Below are positions 41,013 to 49,606 of a DNA stretch of 64,000 bases, one piece after another. Each line of letters opens with the position of its first letter. Position 1 is the stretch's first letter. The DNA lies in contig NZ_SOAU01000001.1 of assembly GCF_004364865.1 (NCBI RefSeq), forward strand, positions 744,001-808,000, given 5' to 3'. The translations under genes and the position numbers were made by a program. Source of the DNA: Ilumatobacter fluminis (lineage in GTDB: Bacteria > Actinomycetota > Acidimicrobiia > Acidimicrobiales > Ilumatobacteraceae). The notes under the pieces were generated by a model. It made no database searches. It worked only from the letters and a program-made list of their open reading frames with translations, and had not been told where the DNA came from.

Positions 41013-42245
41013 TCAGGAGTCGGTCGAGCTCGCGACGACGAGTTCGCCACCGAGCAGGACGGCGACGTCGCATCCGGTGCCCGACGGCTGACCGACCACG
41101 GTGCACTCGACCGCCAGCACGATGTTGTCCGACGGTGCGAACGGGATCGGGCTGATGCGGGGCTGGAACTCGTTCGCCGAGCTCATCGAACCGAGATCGA
41201 ACTCGTAGAGGATGTCGCCGTTGCGCAGGAGTTGGGCGGTGCCGAGGTCGCCGTTCGGGTTCTGCAGCACCAGGTCGGTCATCCGGAACTCGCTGTCGGG
41301 CGGCACGGTGACCGACTCGCTGCGTTCCTGGTTGACGCCGACATCGACGGCGATCCGGTACGAGACCGGGGTCCCGGTCGGTTCGTCGGCCACCACGACC
41401 GGCTCGTCGACCGGCACGGTGACGGATGGTTCGGGTGCGGTCGTGGCGGGTGCGATCGTCAGCTCGTCGAGCTGATCGTCGACCGCCCGCTCGGCGGCGT
41501 CGCGGATCTCGGGTCGGACGACGGCGAACCAGGCGAGCACGACGGCGGCGAGTACCGCCGCCGTCGCCAGGGCGCGCCCGATCAGGCGTGCCGACAGGGT
41601 CGGCGGCTGTATCAGCGTCGCCAGACCGTTCGCCGGCTCGTGGTCGGGTTCGGTCGCCTCGATCTCGAAGTCGAGCTGGCGTTCGGACCGGCGGAGTCGG
41701 CTGCCTCCGACCTTCGCGTTGAGTCGGACGAGGCTGGTCGAGCCGGGTGCGACGCCGACGGCGGGCGGGTCGAAGGTGCCGTCGATCCGGTTGGTGCGGT
41801 CGACCAGGTGCAACCGGCAGTTCGCCAGGTTGTTGCCGTGGTTCTCGACCATGAACTCGAACGTCGCCCGGCGTCGAGCACGTCGGACCGGCTGCAGGGT
41901 CGTGATGCGCCGGTCGTCGAACGAGGCGACCTCGGCGATCGTCTCGGCGATGACCTCGTCGTCGGGGTCGGTCTGCGAGACGACGCGCACGGCGACCGTG
42001 GTCGGGCCGGCCGTCGTCGTGTAGATCGCAGGCGGCCGGATCACGACCTCGATGACGTCCTGCGAGCCACCGAACAGGGTGACGTTGGGTCGGGTGATCG
42101 TGGTCCACGGTGCCGTCAGCCCGGCCGGGATGACGCTGTAGCTCTCGGTGGTGTCGCCGACGTTCTCGACCGTCAGCAGCACCGACGTGGGCGCGCCGGG
42201 GACGACCGCCACCTCGTCGAGTGAGAACCAGGCCTGTGCCGACAC
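41013..42245 (-). CDS. Single-pass membrane protein with Ig-like N-terminal domains
   Basis: 410 residues from GTG 42245. Two beta-rich domains come first (LTVENVGDTTESYSVIPAGL; MVENHGNNLANCRLHLVDRT), similar in pattern to NEW3/CARDB-like modules. A single membrane helix follows at ~235-255 (ALATAAVLAAVVLAWFAVV), then a Thr/Pro/Val linker and an extracytoplasmic C-terminal domain with two cysteines (AVECTVVGQPSGTGCDVAVL). The lack of a signal peptide and the central helix mean the N-terminal domains are in the cytoplasm, which is odd for that fold. I do not recognise the protein. Divergent from hemB; convergent with the secreted propeller gene. Confidence 0.65.
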   Translation of the reverse strand: MSAQAWFSLDEVAVVPGAPTSVLLTVENVGDTTESYSVIPAGLTAPWTTITRPNVTLFGGSQDVIEVVIRPPAIYTTTAGPTTVAVRVVSQTDPDDEVIAETIAEVASFDDRRITTLQPVRRARRRATFEFMVENHGNNLANCRLHLVDRTNRIDGTFDPPAVGVAPGSTSLVRLNAKVGGSRLRRSERQLDFEIEATEPDHEPANGLATLIQPPTLSARLIGRALATAAVLAAVVLAWFAVVRPEIRDAAERAVDDQLDELTIAPATTAPEPSVTVPVDEPVVVADEPTGTPVSYRIAVDVGVNQERSESVTVPPDSEFRMTDLVLQNPNGDLGTAQLLRNGDILYEFDLGSMSSANEFQPRISPIPFAPSDNIVLAVECTVVGQPSGTGCDVAVLLGGELVVASSTDS

Positions 42246-42339
42246 GTCGCTGACGCTACAGGCCTCGCACGCTCCGGCGGCGTACCGTCGGGCCCGGTGG
42301 GGCTGTGTGCGCCCGGCGTCGTGGACCTAACCTGCTGCC

Positions 42340-43353
42340 ATGCCCGTCGACGCTGCGACCGCCGGTTTCCCGACCCATCGACCGCGCCGCCTCCGTACGA
42401 CGCCGGCGATGCGCGAGCTGGTCGCCGAGACCCGCGTCGACGTCGCCGACCTGATCGCGCCGCTGTTCGTTCGGGAGGCGATCGACGAACCGATCGAGAT
42501 CCGCTCGTTGCCCGACGTGTATCAGGACACGCTCGACAGCCTCCGTCGCCGGGTCGCCCGTCTGGCCGAACTCGGCGTGAAGTCGGTGATGCTGTTCGGC
42601 ATCCCGGCGGAGAAGGACGCGATCGGCAGCGGGGCGTTCGATCCCGACGGCATCGTGCAGGTCGCGCTCCGGCAGCTGCGCGCCGATCTCGGCGACGACC
42701 TCGTGCTGATGGCCGACCTGTGCGTCGACGAATACACCGATCACGGTCACTGTGGCATCGTGCGCGACGGCAGCGTCGACAACGATGCGACGCTCGAGGT
42801 GTACGCGAAGGCTGCCGTTGCTCAGGCCGACGCCGGGGCGCATGTCGTCGCACCGAGCGGGATGATGGACGGTCAGGTCGCCGCCATCCGCAGCGCACTC
42901 GACCAGCACGGACACCCCGACGTCCCGATCCTCGCCTATTCGGCCAAGTACGCCAGTGGGTTGTACGGCCCGTTCCGCGATGCCGTCGACGTCGAGATCG
43001 CCGGCGGCGGCGACCGCAAGGGATACCAGCAAGATCCGCGCAACGCCCGCGAGGCGCTCGTCGAGGTGCTGGCCGACCTCGAACAGGGCGCCGACATGGT
43101 GATGGTCAAGCCCGCGCTGGCCTACCTCGACATCATCCACGAGGTCCGACGCCACGTCGACGTGCCGCTCGCGGCGTACCACGTGAGCGGCGAGTACTCG
43201 ATGATCAAGGCGGCGGCCGCCAACGGCTGGATCGATCACGACGTCGTCGCCCTCGAGCACCTGACGTCGATCAAGCGGGCGGGTGCCGATCTCGTCCTCA
43301 CCTATCTGACCGGGTGGTTCGCCGAGCGGGCCGCCGGAAAGGCGACATCATGA
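42340..43353 (+). CDS. hemB: Delta-aminolevulinic acid dehydratase (porphobilinogen synthase)
   Basis: 337 residues. Active-site Lys residues lie in AYSAKYASGLYGPFRDAV and DMVMVKPALAYLDII. The metal loop reads MADLCVDEYTDHGHCGIVRD, which retains two of the cysteines used for zinc (DLCVDE, GHCG). Other family segments are FGIPAEKDAIGSGAF, GGDRKGYQQDPRN and AYHVSGEYSMIKAAAANGW. It condenses two aminolevulinates to porphobilinogen. Its stop overlaps the hemL start (ATGA). Upstream, a 94-base region separates it from the divergent membrane protein gene. Confidence 0.96.
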   Translation: MPVDAATAGFPTHRPRRLRTTPAMRELVAETRVDVADLIAPLFVREAIDEPIEIRSLPDVYQDTLDSLRRRVARLAELGVKSVMLFGIPAEKDAIGSGAFDPDGIVQVALRQLRADLGDDLVLMADLCVDEYTDHGHCGIVRDGSVDNDATLEVYAKAAVAQADAGAHVVAPSGMMDGQVAAIRSALDQHGHPDVPILAYSAKYASGLYGPFRDAVDVEIAGGGDRKGYQQDPRNAREALVEVLADLEQGADMVMVKPALAYLDIIHEVRRHVDVPLAAYHVSGEYSMIKAAAANGWIDHDVVALEHLTSIKRAGADLVLTYLTGWFAERAAGKATS

Positions 43354-44687
43354 CGATCGACGTCTGCGTCCCGGGCGCCTGCGAGGCGGCGGGGTGTGTC
43401 CCGACCGTGTGCACCGGCGCCGGTTTGCGCTCGAACGACGAGTTCTTCGATCGTTCCACCGCCGTGATTCCGGGTGGTGTGAACTCGTCGATCCGAGCGT
43501 TCCGATCGGTCGGCGGGCGCCCGTACATCGTCGCCCGGGCCGATGGCGCTCGCGTCTACGACGTCGAAGGCACCGAGTACCTCGACCTGGTCCAGAGCTA
43601 TGGCGCGGTGATCCTCGGTCACGCTCACCCGGCGATCACCGCCGCCGTGACCGCCGCCGTCGCCGATGGCACGTCGTACGGGGCGCCGACGCCACGCGAG
43701 ATGAAGCTGGCCGAGGCGATCTCGTCTCGGGTGCCGTCGTGCGAACAGGTCCGCTTCATGAACTCCGGCACCGAGGCGACCAGCACCGCCGTTCGTCTGG
43801 CCCGCGGCTACACGGGTCGCGACCGTGTCGTGATCTTCCACGGCAACTTCCACGGCGCCACCGACGCACTACTCGCAGCCGGAGGCAGCGGCGTGGCCAC
43901 CCTTGGCCTGCCCGGGACCGCCGGCGTCCCCGACGGCGCCGTCGCCGAGACGATGGTCGTGCCGTACAACGAGGTGCCGACGCTCGACGAGAGCGTGGCG
44001 TGCGTGATCGTCGAAGCGGTCGCCGCGAACATGGGCGTCGTCGCCCCCGACCCGGCCTTCCTGGCCGGGCTGCGGGCTGAATGCGACCGTGTCGGCGCCG
44101 TGCTGGTGTTCGACGAGGTCATCACCGGGTTCCGTCTGGGCACCGACGGTGCCCAAGGTGCGTACGGCGTCACCCCCGACCTCACGACGTACGGCAAGGT
44201 GATCGGCGGGGGACTGCCCGTCGGCGCCGTGGGCGGTCGACGTGAACTGATGGAGACCCTCTCGCCGCTCGGCCCCGTCTTCCACGCGGGCACCCTGTCG
44301 GGCAACCCGCTCGCCACCGCGGCCGGTCTCGCTGCGCTCGATCATCTCGACGACGGCACCTACGACGAACTCCGCCGCCGAGCCCGTCGGCTGGCCGACG
44401 GACTCACCGCCGCCTGCGCCGCAGCCGGCTTCGCCGCGCAGTTCCCGGTCGTCGGCACACTCGTCGGGATGGTGTGCGGCGACGTCGACACGCCGACCGA
44501 CTTCGAGTCGGCGAAGCGCACCGACGAGGCCGCCTACGGCCGCTTCTTCCACGCCATGCTCGACCAGGGCGTGGCGATGGCGCCCGGAGCGTACGAAGCG
44601 ATCTTCGTCGGCCTCGCGCACGACGACTCGGTGATCGACGCCATCACCGAACGCGCCCACGCCGCGGCCGCCGCGGCGGTGGCCTGA
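43350..44687 (+). CDS. hemL: Glutamate-1-semialdehyde 2,1-aminomutase
   Basis: 445 residues. Motifs: AVIPGGVNSSIRAFRSVGGR, VRFMNSGTEATSTAVRLARG, VIFHGNFHGATDALLAAGGS, VLVFDEVITGFRLG, and the PLP Lys in TYGKVIGGGLPVGAVGGR. Isomerises glutamate-1-semialdehyde to aminolevulinate, linking HemA and HemB. Start ATG 43350 overlaps hemB by four bases and has GGAAAGG upstream. Oddity: before the usual N-terminus there are about 22 extra residues with four cysteines at 6, 11, 16 and 21, i.e. C-x4-C-x4-C-x4-C. Confidence 0.95.
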   Translation: MTIDVCVPGACEAAGCVPTVCTGAGLRSNDEFFDRSTAVIPGGVNSSIRAFRSVGGRPYIVARADGARVYDVEGTEYLDLVQSYGAVILGHAHPAITAAVTAAVADGTSYGAPTPREMKLAEAISSRVPSCEQVRFMNSGTEATSTAVRLARGYTGRDRVVIFHGNFHGATDALLAAGGSGVATLGLPGTAGVPDGAVAETMVVPYNEVPTLDESVACVIVEAVAANMGVVAPDPAFLAGLRAECDRVGAVLVFDEVITGFRLGTDGAQGAYGVTPDLTTYGKVIGGGLPVGAVGGRRELMETLSPLGPVFHAGTLSGNPLATAAGLAALDHLDDGTYDELRRRARRLADGLTAACAAAGFAAQFPVVGTLVGMVCGDVDTPTDFESAKRTDEAAYGRFFHAMLDQGVAMAPGAYEAIFVGLAHDDSVIDAITERAHAAAAAAVA

Positions 44688-44735
44688 GCATCGCGCCGCC
44701 CTGCGGGCGTGCGGCGTCGCTAACGTCGCTGACGG

Positions 44736-45434
44736 ATGCGTCAGATCTTCAGCATCAGGTTCTTCATGGCCGTCGGTGCCGTCGTGGGGTTGTTCTTCCT
44801 CCTCACGACGATCTTCGCTGCGCGTGAGGTGATCGAAGGTGGCGATGACGCCGGCTCCGGTGCTTCCGAACCGCACCGGATCGATTTCGTCGACCGGGTG
44901 TTCTCGTCGCGGAACGCCGAATTCCGGTTCGACGACGACGGGCTCGCCGCGAGCGACACCGAGCTCATCATCGACGGCAGTCGTTCCTTGCGCGTCGTCA
45001 CCGGCACGCCGGGGGAGAACCTGTGTCCCGAGTTCGGCGAGCTCGGGGTCTGCGCCGTCGTCGCCGACCTCCTCGGGGAGGCCGTGGTGTGGTTCGCGCT
45101 CGTGCCGATGGGTGCCGGGGACACGGTCGAGTTCCCGGCGATCGACGTGCTCGACGACGGCCGAGCTCGTCTCGTGAACGGCTGGGAACTGCCCTACGCG
45201 CCGGTCCTCGACCGCCGGTGCCGTGACGCCGACGGCGACGAGGTCGAGTTCGATTCGTATCGCGAGTTCCGAGAGGTGCTCGGTGACGACTTCACCAGTA
45301 TCTACTCGATCACGAGTCGGCGTCTCGAGGCCGTCGTGTGCGGCGAACGGGTGCCGTACGCGCCCGTGGTTTCGACCACGGTGCCGTCGTCGACGTCGAC
45401 ACCGGCGGCACCGACGACGAACTCGGGCTCGTAG
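44736..45434 (+). CDS. Membrane-anchored hypothetical protein
   Basis: 232 residues. One N-terminal membrane helix (RFFMAVGAVVGLFFLLTTIF), then a polar extracytoplasmic domain with cysteines in GENLCPEFGELGVCAV, DRRCRDADG and VVCGERVPY, which may form two disulfides, and a C-terminal Ser/Thr/Pro tail. I do not recognise the family. Starts 48 bases after hemL on the same strand; a GC-rich stem near 44692-44715 may end the hem transcript. Convergent with the FAD protein gene, stops five bases apart. Confidence 0.6.
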   Translation: MRQIFSIRFFMAVGAVVGLFFLLTTIFAAREVIEGGDDAGSGASEPHRIDFVDRVFSSRNAEFRFDDDGLAASDTELIIDGSRSLRVVTGTPGENLCPEFGELGVCAVVADLLGEAVVWFALVPMGAGDTVEFPAIDVLDDGRARLVNGWELPYAPVLDRRCRDADGDEVEFDSYREFREVLGDDFTSIYSITSRRLEAVVCGERVPYAPVVSTTVPSSTSTPAAPTTNSGS

Positions 45435-45438
45435 CCGA

Positions 45439-46395
45439 TCAGGGCTCGACGAACCCGGCCACGGCTGCAGCGGCGGCGACGCCGGAATCGAAGGCGCCCT
45501 CGATCTTCGGGCCGGCGAACAGGTCGCCGGCGACCACGACCCGGTGCTCCTCGTCGATCCAACAGGGGTCGGGCCACGGGTCGGCCGGCGCTGCGAACCG
45601 CCACCGGCGGATCGTCGTCGCCACGATGGAGGCCGGGTCGACCCACTCCGACAACCCGGCCACCAGCTGCTCCGTGACGTCGGCGTCACTGTCGTCCCAA
45701 TGGTCGCTGCTCCACGCCCACGAGGCGTGCACGGTGACGGCGGAGACGTCGCTGATGCCCTTGCGCTGATTGTCGGCGACGAACCCGAACACGGCGTCCG
45801 GGTCGGCCGGATCGAGTTGCACCCCACCCGGTTCGGGCACCGTGCTCGGCCCGTCGAGCGTCAGGAGCGCAGCGATGATCCGCCGGAAGTCGCTGCGCGC
45901 CAACTCGTCCGGGAGTTCGACGTCGGATTGGGCCAGGAGCGCCCATGCCTGGGCGACGGGGCAGGTGATGACAACGGCGTCGACCTCGAGTCGGCTCGCA
46001 TCGTCGAGCATCACCGACCAGCCGTCCTCGAGGCGCTCCAACGAGAACACCATGTGGCGGGTCCGAACGTCGAGCCCGTCGGCCAGATCGACGGCGAGCG
46101 TCGACATCCCGCCGGTGCCGGCGTATCGCGGGTAGCCGTCGGCAGCGCCGAATCCCCGACACCACTCGAAGGCGATGCCCCGCTCGAGCCAGTCGTCGGT
46201 TCGGGCCCGCAGGTCGTCGCCGCGGACGGTGAAGAACTGGGCGCCGGCGTCGAACGTGGCGTCCCCGATCGCGATCGTGCCGAGTCGGCCGCCGATCGTG
46301 TCGTTGCGTTCGAGGACGACGACGTCATGATCCGTTGCGAGTCGAGCAGCCGCGCTCAGCCCGGCGATACCGGCGCCGACGACCGCGACGCGCAT
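45439..46395 (-). CDS. FAD-dependent amine oxidase-like (renalase-type) oxidoreductase
   Basis: 318 residues. Dinucleotide-binding RVAVVGAGIAGLSAAARLAT at the N-terminus, GGRLGTIAIGDATFDAGAQF as the second FAD segment, and a C-terminal HRVVVAGDLFAGPKIEGAFD closing the FAD site. The size and the short substrate domain resemble bacterial renalase-like proteins (oxidation of isomeric nicotinamide products) or deoxynucleoside/amine oxidases; the substrate is unknown. The ATG at 46395 shares a base with the stop of the upstream hydrolase gene. Last gene of a four-gene minus-strand run (48981 down to 45439). Confidence 0.8.
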   Translation of the reverse strand: MRVAVVGAGIAGLSAAARLATDHDVVVLERNDTIGGRLGTIAIGDATFDAGAQFFTVRGDDLRARTDDWLERGIAFEWCRGFGAADGYPRYAGTGGMSTLAVDLADGLDVRTRHMVFSLERLEDGWSVMLDDASRLEVDAVVITCPVAQAWALLAQSDVELPDELARSDFRRIIAALLTLDGPSTVPEPGGVQLDPADPDAVFGFVADNQRKGISDVSAVTVHASWAWSSDHWDDSDADVTEQLVAGLSEWVDPASIVATTIRRWRFAAPADPWPDPCWIDEEHRVVVAGDLFAGPKIEGAFDSGVAAAAAVAGFVEP

Positions 46396-47258
46396 CAGCC
46401 GACGGACCGGGCGGCGACGCCGTCGTCCGACTCGGCGGTGCGGTCGACGAACGCCTGCTCGGCGCGCCCGAGGAAGTCGAGCATCACCCGGTTGAACGTG
46501 GTGGCGTGTTCGATCATGAAGCCGTGCGCAGCACCGCTCACCACGACGAGTTCGGCGGTCGGGATGAGGTCGGCGAGCTGCTCGGAGTCACCGCGCGGCG
46601 TCAGGATGTCCTGGTTGCCGACGATGACCAGCGTCGGCACGTCAATCGAGGGCAGGAGCGACTTGAGCTCGTCGTCGATCGACAAGATGCCGGCAACCTG
46701 GCTGGCGAACGCGTGCGGCGGACGGGCCAACGCCAGCGGGCCCATCCAGCCGATCGCCGGGGTGAGCCGGCGGAACGAGCGCGGCCCGATGACCCAGCGG
46801 GCGGCCTGTGCCGTCATGGCACCGACGCCTCGGGTCTGGGCGATCTCGGCCCACTCGGCGAGCAGCTCGCGCCGCCACGGGTGGTGCTGACAGGCAGTGC
46901 AGGCCAGGGTCAGCGAGCGCACCCGCTCGGGGTGGCGGATGCCGATGATCTGGGTGATCGCGCCGCCCATCGAGGCGCCGATCACGTGCGCCCGCTCGAC
47001 CCCGACGGCGTCGAGCACCGCGATCGCATCGTCGGCCATCTGTTCGAGCGAGTACGCGCCGTACGGCTTGTCGCTGCGGCCGGCGCCCCGATTGTCGAGC
47101 GCGATCGTGTGGTAGTTCGGGGCCAGCGCGAGTCGCTGGAGATCCCACCCGTGCTTGTCGGCGCCGAGCCCCTGGATCATCAAGACCGGCGGGCCGCTGC
47201 GACGGCCGGACTCGCGGTAGTGGAGGCGGATGCCGTCGCTCGACCGGATGTACGGCAT
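46395..47258 (-). CDS. Alpha/beta hydrolase
   Basis: 287 residues. MPYIRSSDGIRLHYRESGRR, oxyanion region MIQGLGADKHGWD, nucleophile Ser in VIGASMGGAITQIIGIRHPE, Asp in VIVGNQDILTPRGDSE, His in VVSGAAHGFMIEHATTFN: a full catalytic triad of the haloperoxidase/esterase type. The lid region (ARWVIGPRSFRRLTPAIGWM) is distinctive but does not identify a substrate. ATG 47258 overlaps the stop of the upstream acyltransferase-like gene, so the two are coupled. Together with the acyltransferase-like and epimerase genes this suggests a lipid- or envelope-linked operon, which is inference. Confidence 0.85.
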   Translation of the reverse strand: MPYIRSSDGIRLHYRESGRRSGPPVLMIQGLGADKHGWDLQRLALAPNYHTIALDNRGAGRSDKPYGAYSLEQMADDAIAVLDAVGVERAHVIGASMGGAITQIIGIRHPERVRSLTLACTACQHHPWRRELLAEWAEIAQTRGVGAMTAQAARWVIGPRSFRRLTPAIGWMGPLALARPPHAFASQVAGILSIDDELKSLLPSIDVPTLVIVGNQDILTPRGDSEQLADLIPTAELVVVSGAAHGFMIEHATTFNRVMLDFLGRAEQAFVDRTAESDDGVAARSVG

Positions 47259-48004
47259 CAGACGCCTCCGATCCCGTTGAACGGCATCCAGTCGAGCGGG
47301 GTGCCGGTGAGGGCGCCGCCGAACTCGTCGAGGAGGGCGTCGAGGTGTGCTTGGAGCGCGTCGGCCGTCTCGAGTTCGTCGAGCGGGCCGCGGCGCTTGC
47401 GGGAGAGCCGGATCGGGGCGCCGATCTCGACTCGCGCCGCGCGACGGAACGGAACGGAGACCGTCGCCGCCGGGATCGAGGGCACCTTCGCCATCACCGC
47501 GGAGCCGACGATGCGGTGGTCGACCACACCGGCGCTGCGGTTCGTGTTCTCGGTGGCGGCGCCGAGCACGACGAGCTCGTTCGCCCGCAGGGCGCTCTCG
47601 ATCTCGCGCGGGATCGGCAGGAGTCCACCGAGTCGCTGCATGGCGGGACCGAGCGGTGCCACGTCGGGGCGGCCGACGAACCGCACCGGCCGGTCGACCT
47701 CGGCGCCGATCGCCAGTGCGGCGAACACGGGTGCCAGCGCGAACCGGCGGGCATTGACGACGATCAGCGCGCCCTTGCGCTTGGGGATGTGTTCGGCACC
47801 GCCGACGGAGATGTTCCAGCGGAGACGGCTGGCTGCCCACGCCCGGTTGACGATGCCGTTGTCGCGGCCCCAGTCGTCGACCTCGTTGGCCGTCCAGACA
47901 CGAACCGAGCCCGCTGCGGTGCCGACGGCGTCGACCGCCTGGCCGCCCAGGTTGCGGGCGGGCATCGTGATCACGTCGGCGAGTTGGCGTGCCGGATTGC
48001 TCAT
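47258..48004 (-). CDS. PlsC-like acyltransferase domain protein lacking the HX4D motif
   Basis: 248 residues. The fold pattern follows 1-acylglycerol-3-phosphate acyltransferases: GGAEHIPKRKGALIVVNARR, then RPVRFVGRPDVAPLGPAMQR with LGGLLPIPREIESALRANEL, and VSVPFRRAARVEIGAPIRLS near the end. The catalytic N-H-x4-D site should follow 'ALIVVN' but reads NARRFALAP, with neither His nor Asp. So either it does not catalyse acyl transfer or it does so differently. ATG 48004 overlaps the upstream epimerase stop by four bases. The surrounding gene overlaps indicate strict cotranslation, which argues for a retained function. Confidence 0.7.
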   Translation of the reverse strand: MSNPARQLADVITMPARNLGGQAVDAVGTAAGSVRVWTANEVDDWGRDNGIVNRAWAASRLRWNISVGGAEHIPKRKGALIVVNARRFALAPVFAALAIGAEVDRPVRFVGRPDVAPLGPAMQRLGGLLPIPREIESALRANELVVLGAATENTNRSAGVVDHRIVGSAVMAKVPSIPAATVSVPFRRAARVEIGAPIRLSRKRRGPLDELETADALQAHLDALLDEFGGALTGTPLDWMPFNGIGGV

Positions 48005-48981
48005 GACGCTGACTCCCAGGCGACGGTGGGTGGGGTGTGGACGACGCTCGGCCAGCCGTAGAGCTGGTCGATGACATCGCTGGTCGACGTGGTGGGGGCG
48101 AAGCCGAGCACGTCGCGGGCTCGCTGGCCGTCTGCCAGGCGTCCGCGATGGAACATCTCCTGGACGTGATCGGGGATCGGTGCGCCGGCGAGATGGTTGA
48201 CCGCTCGTGCGACCCGCCACTCGGGACCGATGAGCGGGACGGGAAGACGACGGCCGCGGCGGATCGCCTGGTACGCCGTGATCGCGCCGGGAGCGACGAC
48301 GTTGAGCGGTTCGTCGAGTCGTGCCTTGGCGGCGAGCACGAACGCCTCGGCGGCGTCGTGCTGGTGGATGACCGCGAACGGCGGATCGGCGAGGGCGCTG
48401 AAGGGCACGGCCGGCATGCGCAGCACGCGGCCGAGCGCGCTCGGGACGTGCGGCCCGAGCACGGTGGCCAGGCGGAGCGTGCCGACCGAGACGCCGACCC
48501 GGCGGCCGATCGCTCGAGCGGTGCGTTCGATGTCGGCGACCATGTGGCCGTAGTCGCTGGTGGGGTCACGCGGTTCGCGCTCGGTCGGGCGGGTGAGCGA
48601 GTTGCGGTTGCGGCCGTAGATCTCGATACCGCTGCGGACGACGATCGACTCGAGCGCCCGGCATTCGGCGGCGGCTCCGAGGATCGATGTCGCGGCGTCG
48701 TCGGTCAGCGATCGGGCCGTCGCGGTGCTGGCACGGGCGTTCGGCTCCCACACCGCGATGTGGATCACGACGTGGGGGTTGAACGCCGTGACGGTGTCGA
48801 CGGTGCGGTCGTGCTGGCCGGGCACGATACGATGGAAGACCGCCCGCCGAAGGCGCCTGCGGGGCGGATCGACGTCGATGCCCTCGAGCGATCCCACCCA
48901 CGGCTCGTCTTCGAGCAGACTGGCAACCCGCGAACCCAGCTCCCCACCCATGCCGCTGACGAGTACCCGTACGCCTGCCAT
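48001..48981 (-). CDS. NAD-dependent epimerase/dehydratase
   Basis: 326 residues of the extended SDR type. N-terminal VRVLVSGMGGELGSRVASLL (a GxxGxxG-like variant), TAFNPHVVIHIAVWEPNARA, catalytic-type Tyr/Lys positions around GIEIYGRNRNS and PTSDYGHMVADIERTARAIG (the Lys of YxxxK is replaced by a hydrophobic residue, YGHMV), then LRLATVLGPHVPSALGRVL. With the Lys missing, the enzyme may only bind nucleotide. First gene of the 48981-45439 operon. Its ATG (48981) lies inside the 5' end of the divergent M23 peptidase frame. Confidence 0.78.
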   Translation of the reverse strand: MAGVRVLVSGMGGELGSRVASLLEDEPWVGSLEGIDVDPPRRRLRRAVFHRIVPGQHDRTVDTVTAFNPHVVIHIAVWEPNARASTATARSLTDDAATSILGAAAECRALESIVVRSGIEIYGRNRNSLTRPTEREPRDPTSDYGHMVADIERTARAIGRRVGVSVGTLRLATVLGPHVPSALGRVLRMPAVPFSALADPPFAVIHQHDAAEAFVLAAKARLDEPLNVVAPGAITAYQAIRRGRRLPVPLIGPEWRVARAVNHLAGAPIPDHVQEMFHRGRLADGQRARDVLGFAPTTSTSDVIDQLYGWPSVVHTPPTVAWESAS

Positions 48982-49606
48982 CGAGAACCACGCTATCCGA
49001 GCGCGCCGTCGCCGCGTCCGATCGGGTGTGGCGGCCGTCACGTTCCTGGCCACGGCGTCGGTCGGGTCGGCTGCCGCATTGGGCGGCATCACCGACGCCG
49101 GTGAGGTCGATTCTGCCGCCGAACGGGTCATCACCACGGGCGAGGGGCTCCTGTTCCCGATCGAGCCGTCGCCCATGTGCGAAGTGCTGAACAACTTCGG
49201 CGGCCACAGCAAGGCCCAAGGCGCGGGTCAGCACGACGGGGTCGACATCGGGGCGATGGAAGGCCAGGAGGTCTATGCCGTGGCAGACGGTGTGCTCGAG
49301 ATCCAGCACACCGACCCGGACACGAGCGCCGGACTCGGATGGCGTCTGTGGGTCGACAACCCGATCGACGGCCCGGTCCAGTACCGCTACTACCACCTCG
49401 CCGGATTCGCCGACGGGCTCGAAGAGGGCAGCGTCGTCACCAAGGGGCAGGTCATCGGCTACGTCGGTGACACCGGCAACGCATCACCGGGCGGCTGGCA
49501 CCTGCACTTCGAGGTCCGTCCGGGCCCGAAGCAGCGATACGGGTCGCCCGAACCGGTCGATCCCGTACCCCTGCTCGACATCCCCACCATCTGCAACGTC
49601 TACTGA
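48950..49606 (+). CDS. M23-family metallopeptidase (secreted)
   Basis: 218 residues. After a basic N-terminus (IRARRRRVRSG) comes a signal-type helix VAAVTFLATASVGSAAALGG, then the LytM/M23 domain: QHDGVDIGAMEGQEVYAVAD (zinc ligands His and Asp), YYHLAGFADG and the HxH motif in GGWHLHFEVRPG. These enzymes cut peptidoglycan cross-links or act as amidase activators; all metal ligands are here. The start is uncertain: ATG 48950 overlaps the divergent epimerase gene by 32 bases, and no in-frame later ATG precedes the signal helix. The stop codon is followed directly by the family B repeat. Confidence 0.83.
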   Translation: MPLTSTRTPAIENHAIRARRRRVRSGVAAVTFLATASVGSAAALGGITDAGEVDSAAERVITTGEGLLFPIEPSPMCEVLNNFGGHSKAQGAGQHDGVDIGAMEGQEVYAVADGVLEIQHTDPDTSAGLGWRLWVDNPIDGPVQYRYYHLAGFADGLEEGSVVTKGQVIGYVGDTGNASPGGWHLHFEVRPGPKQRYGSPEPVDPVPLLDIPTICNVY

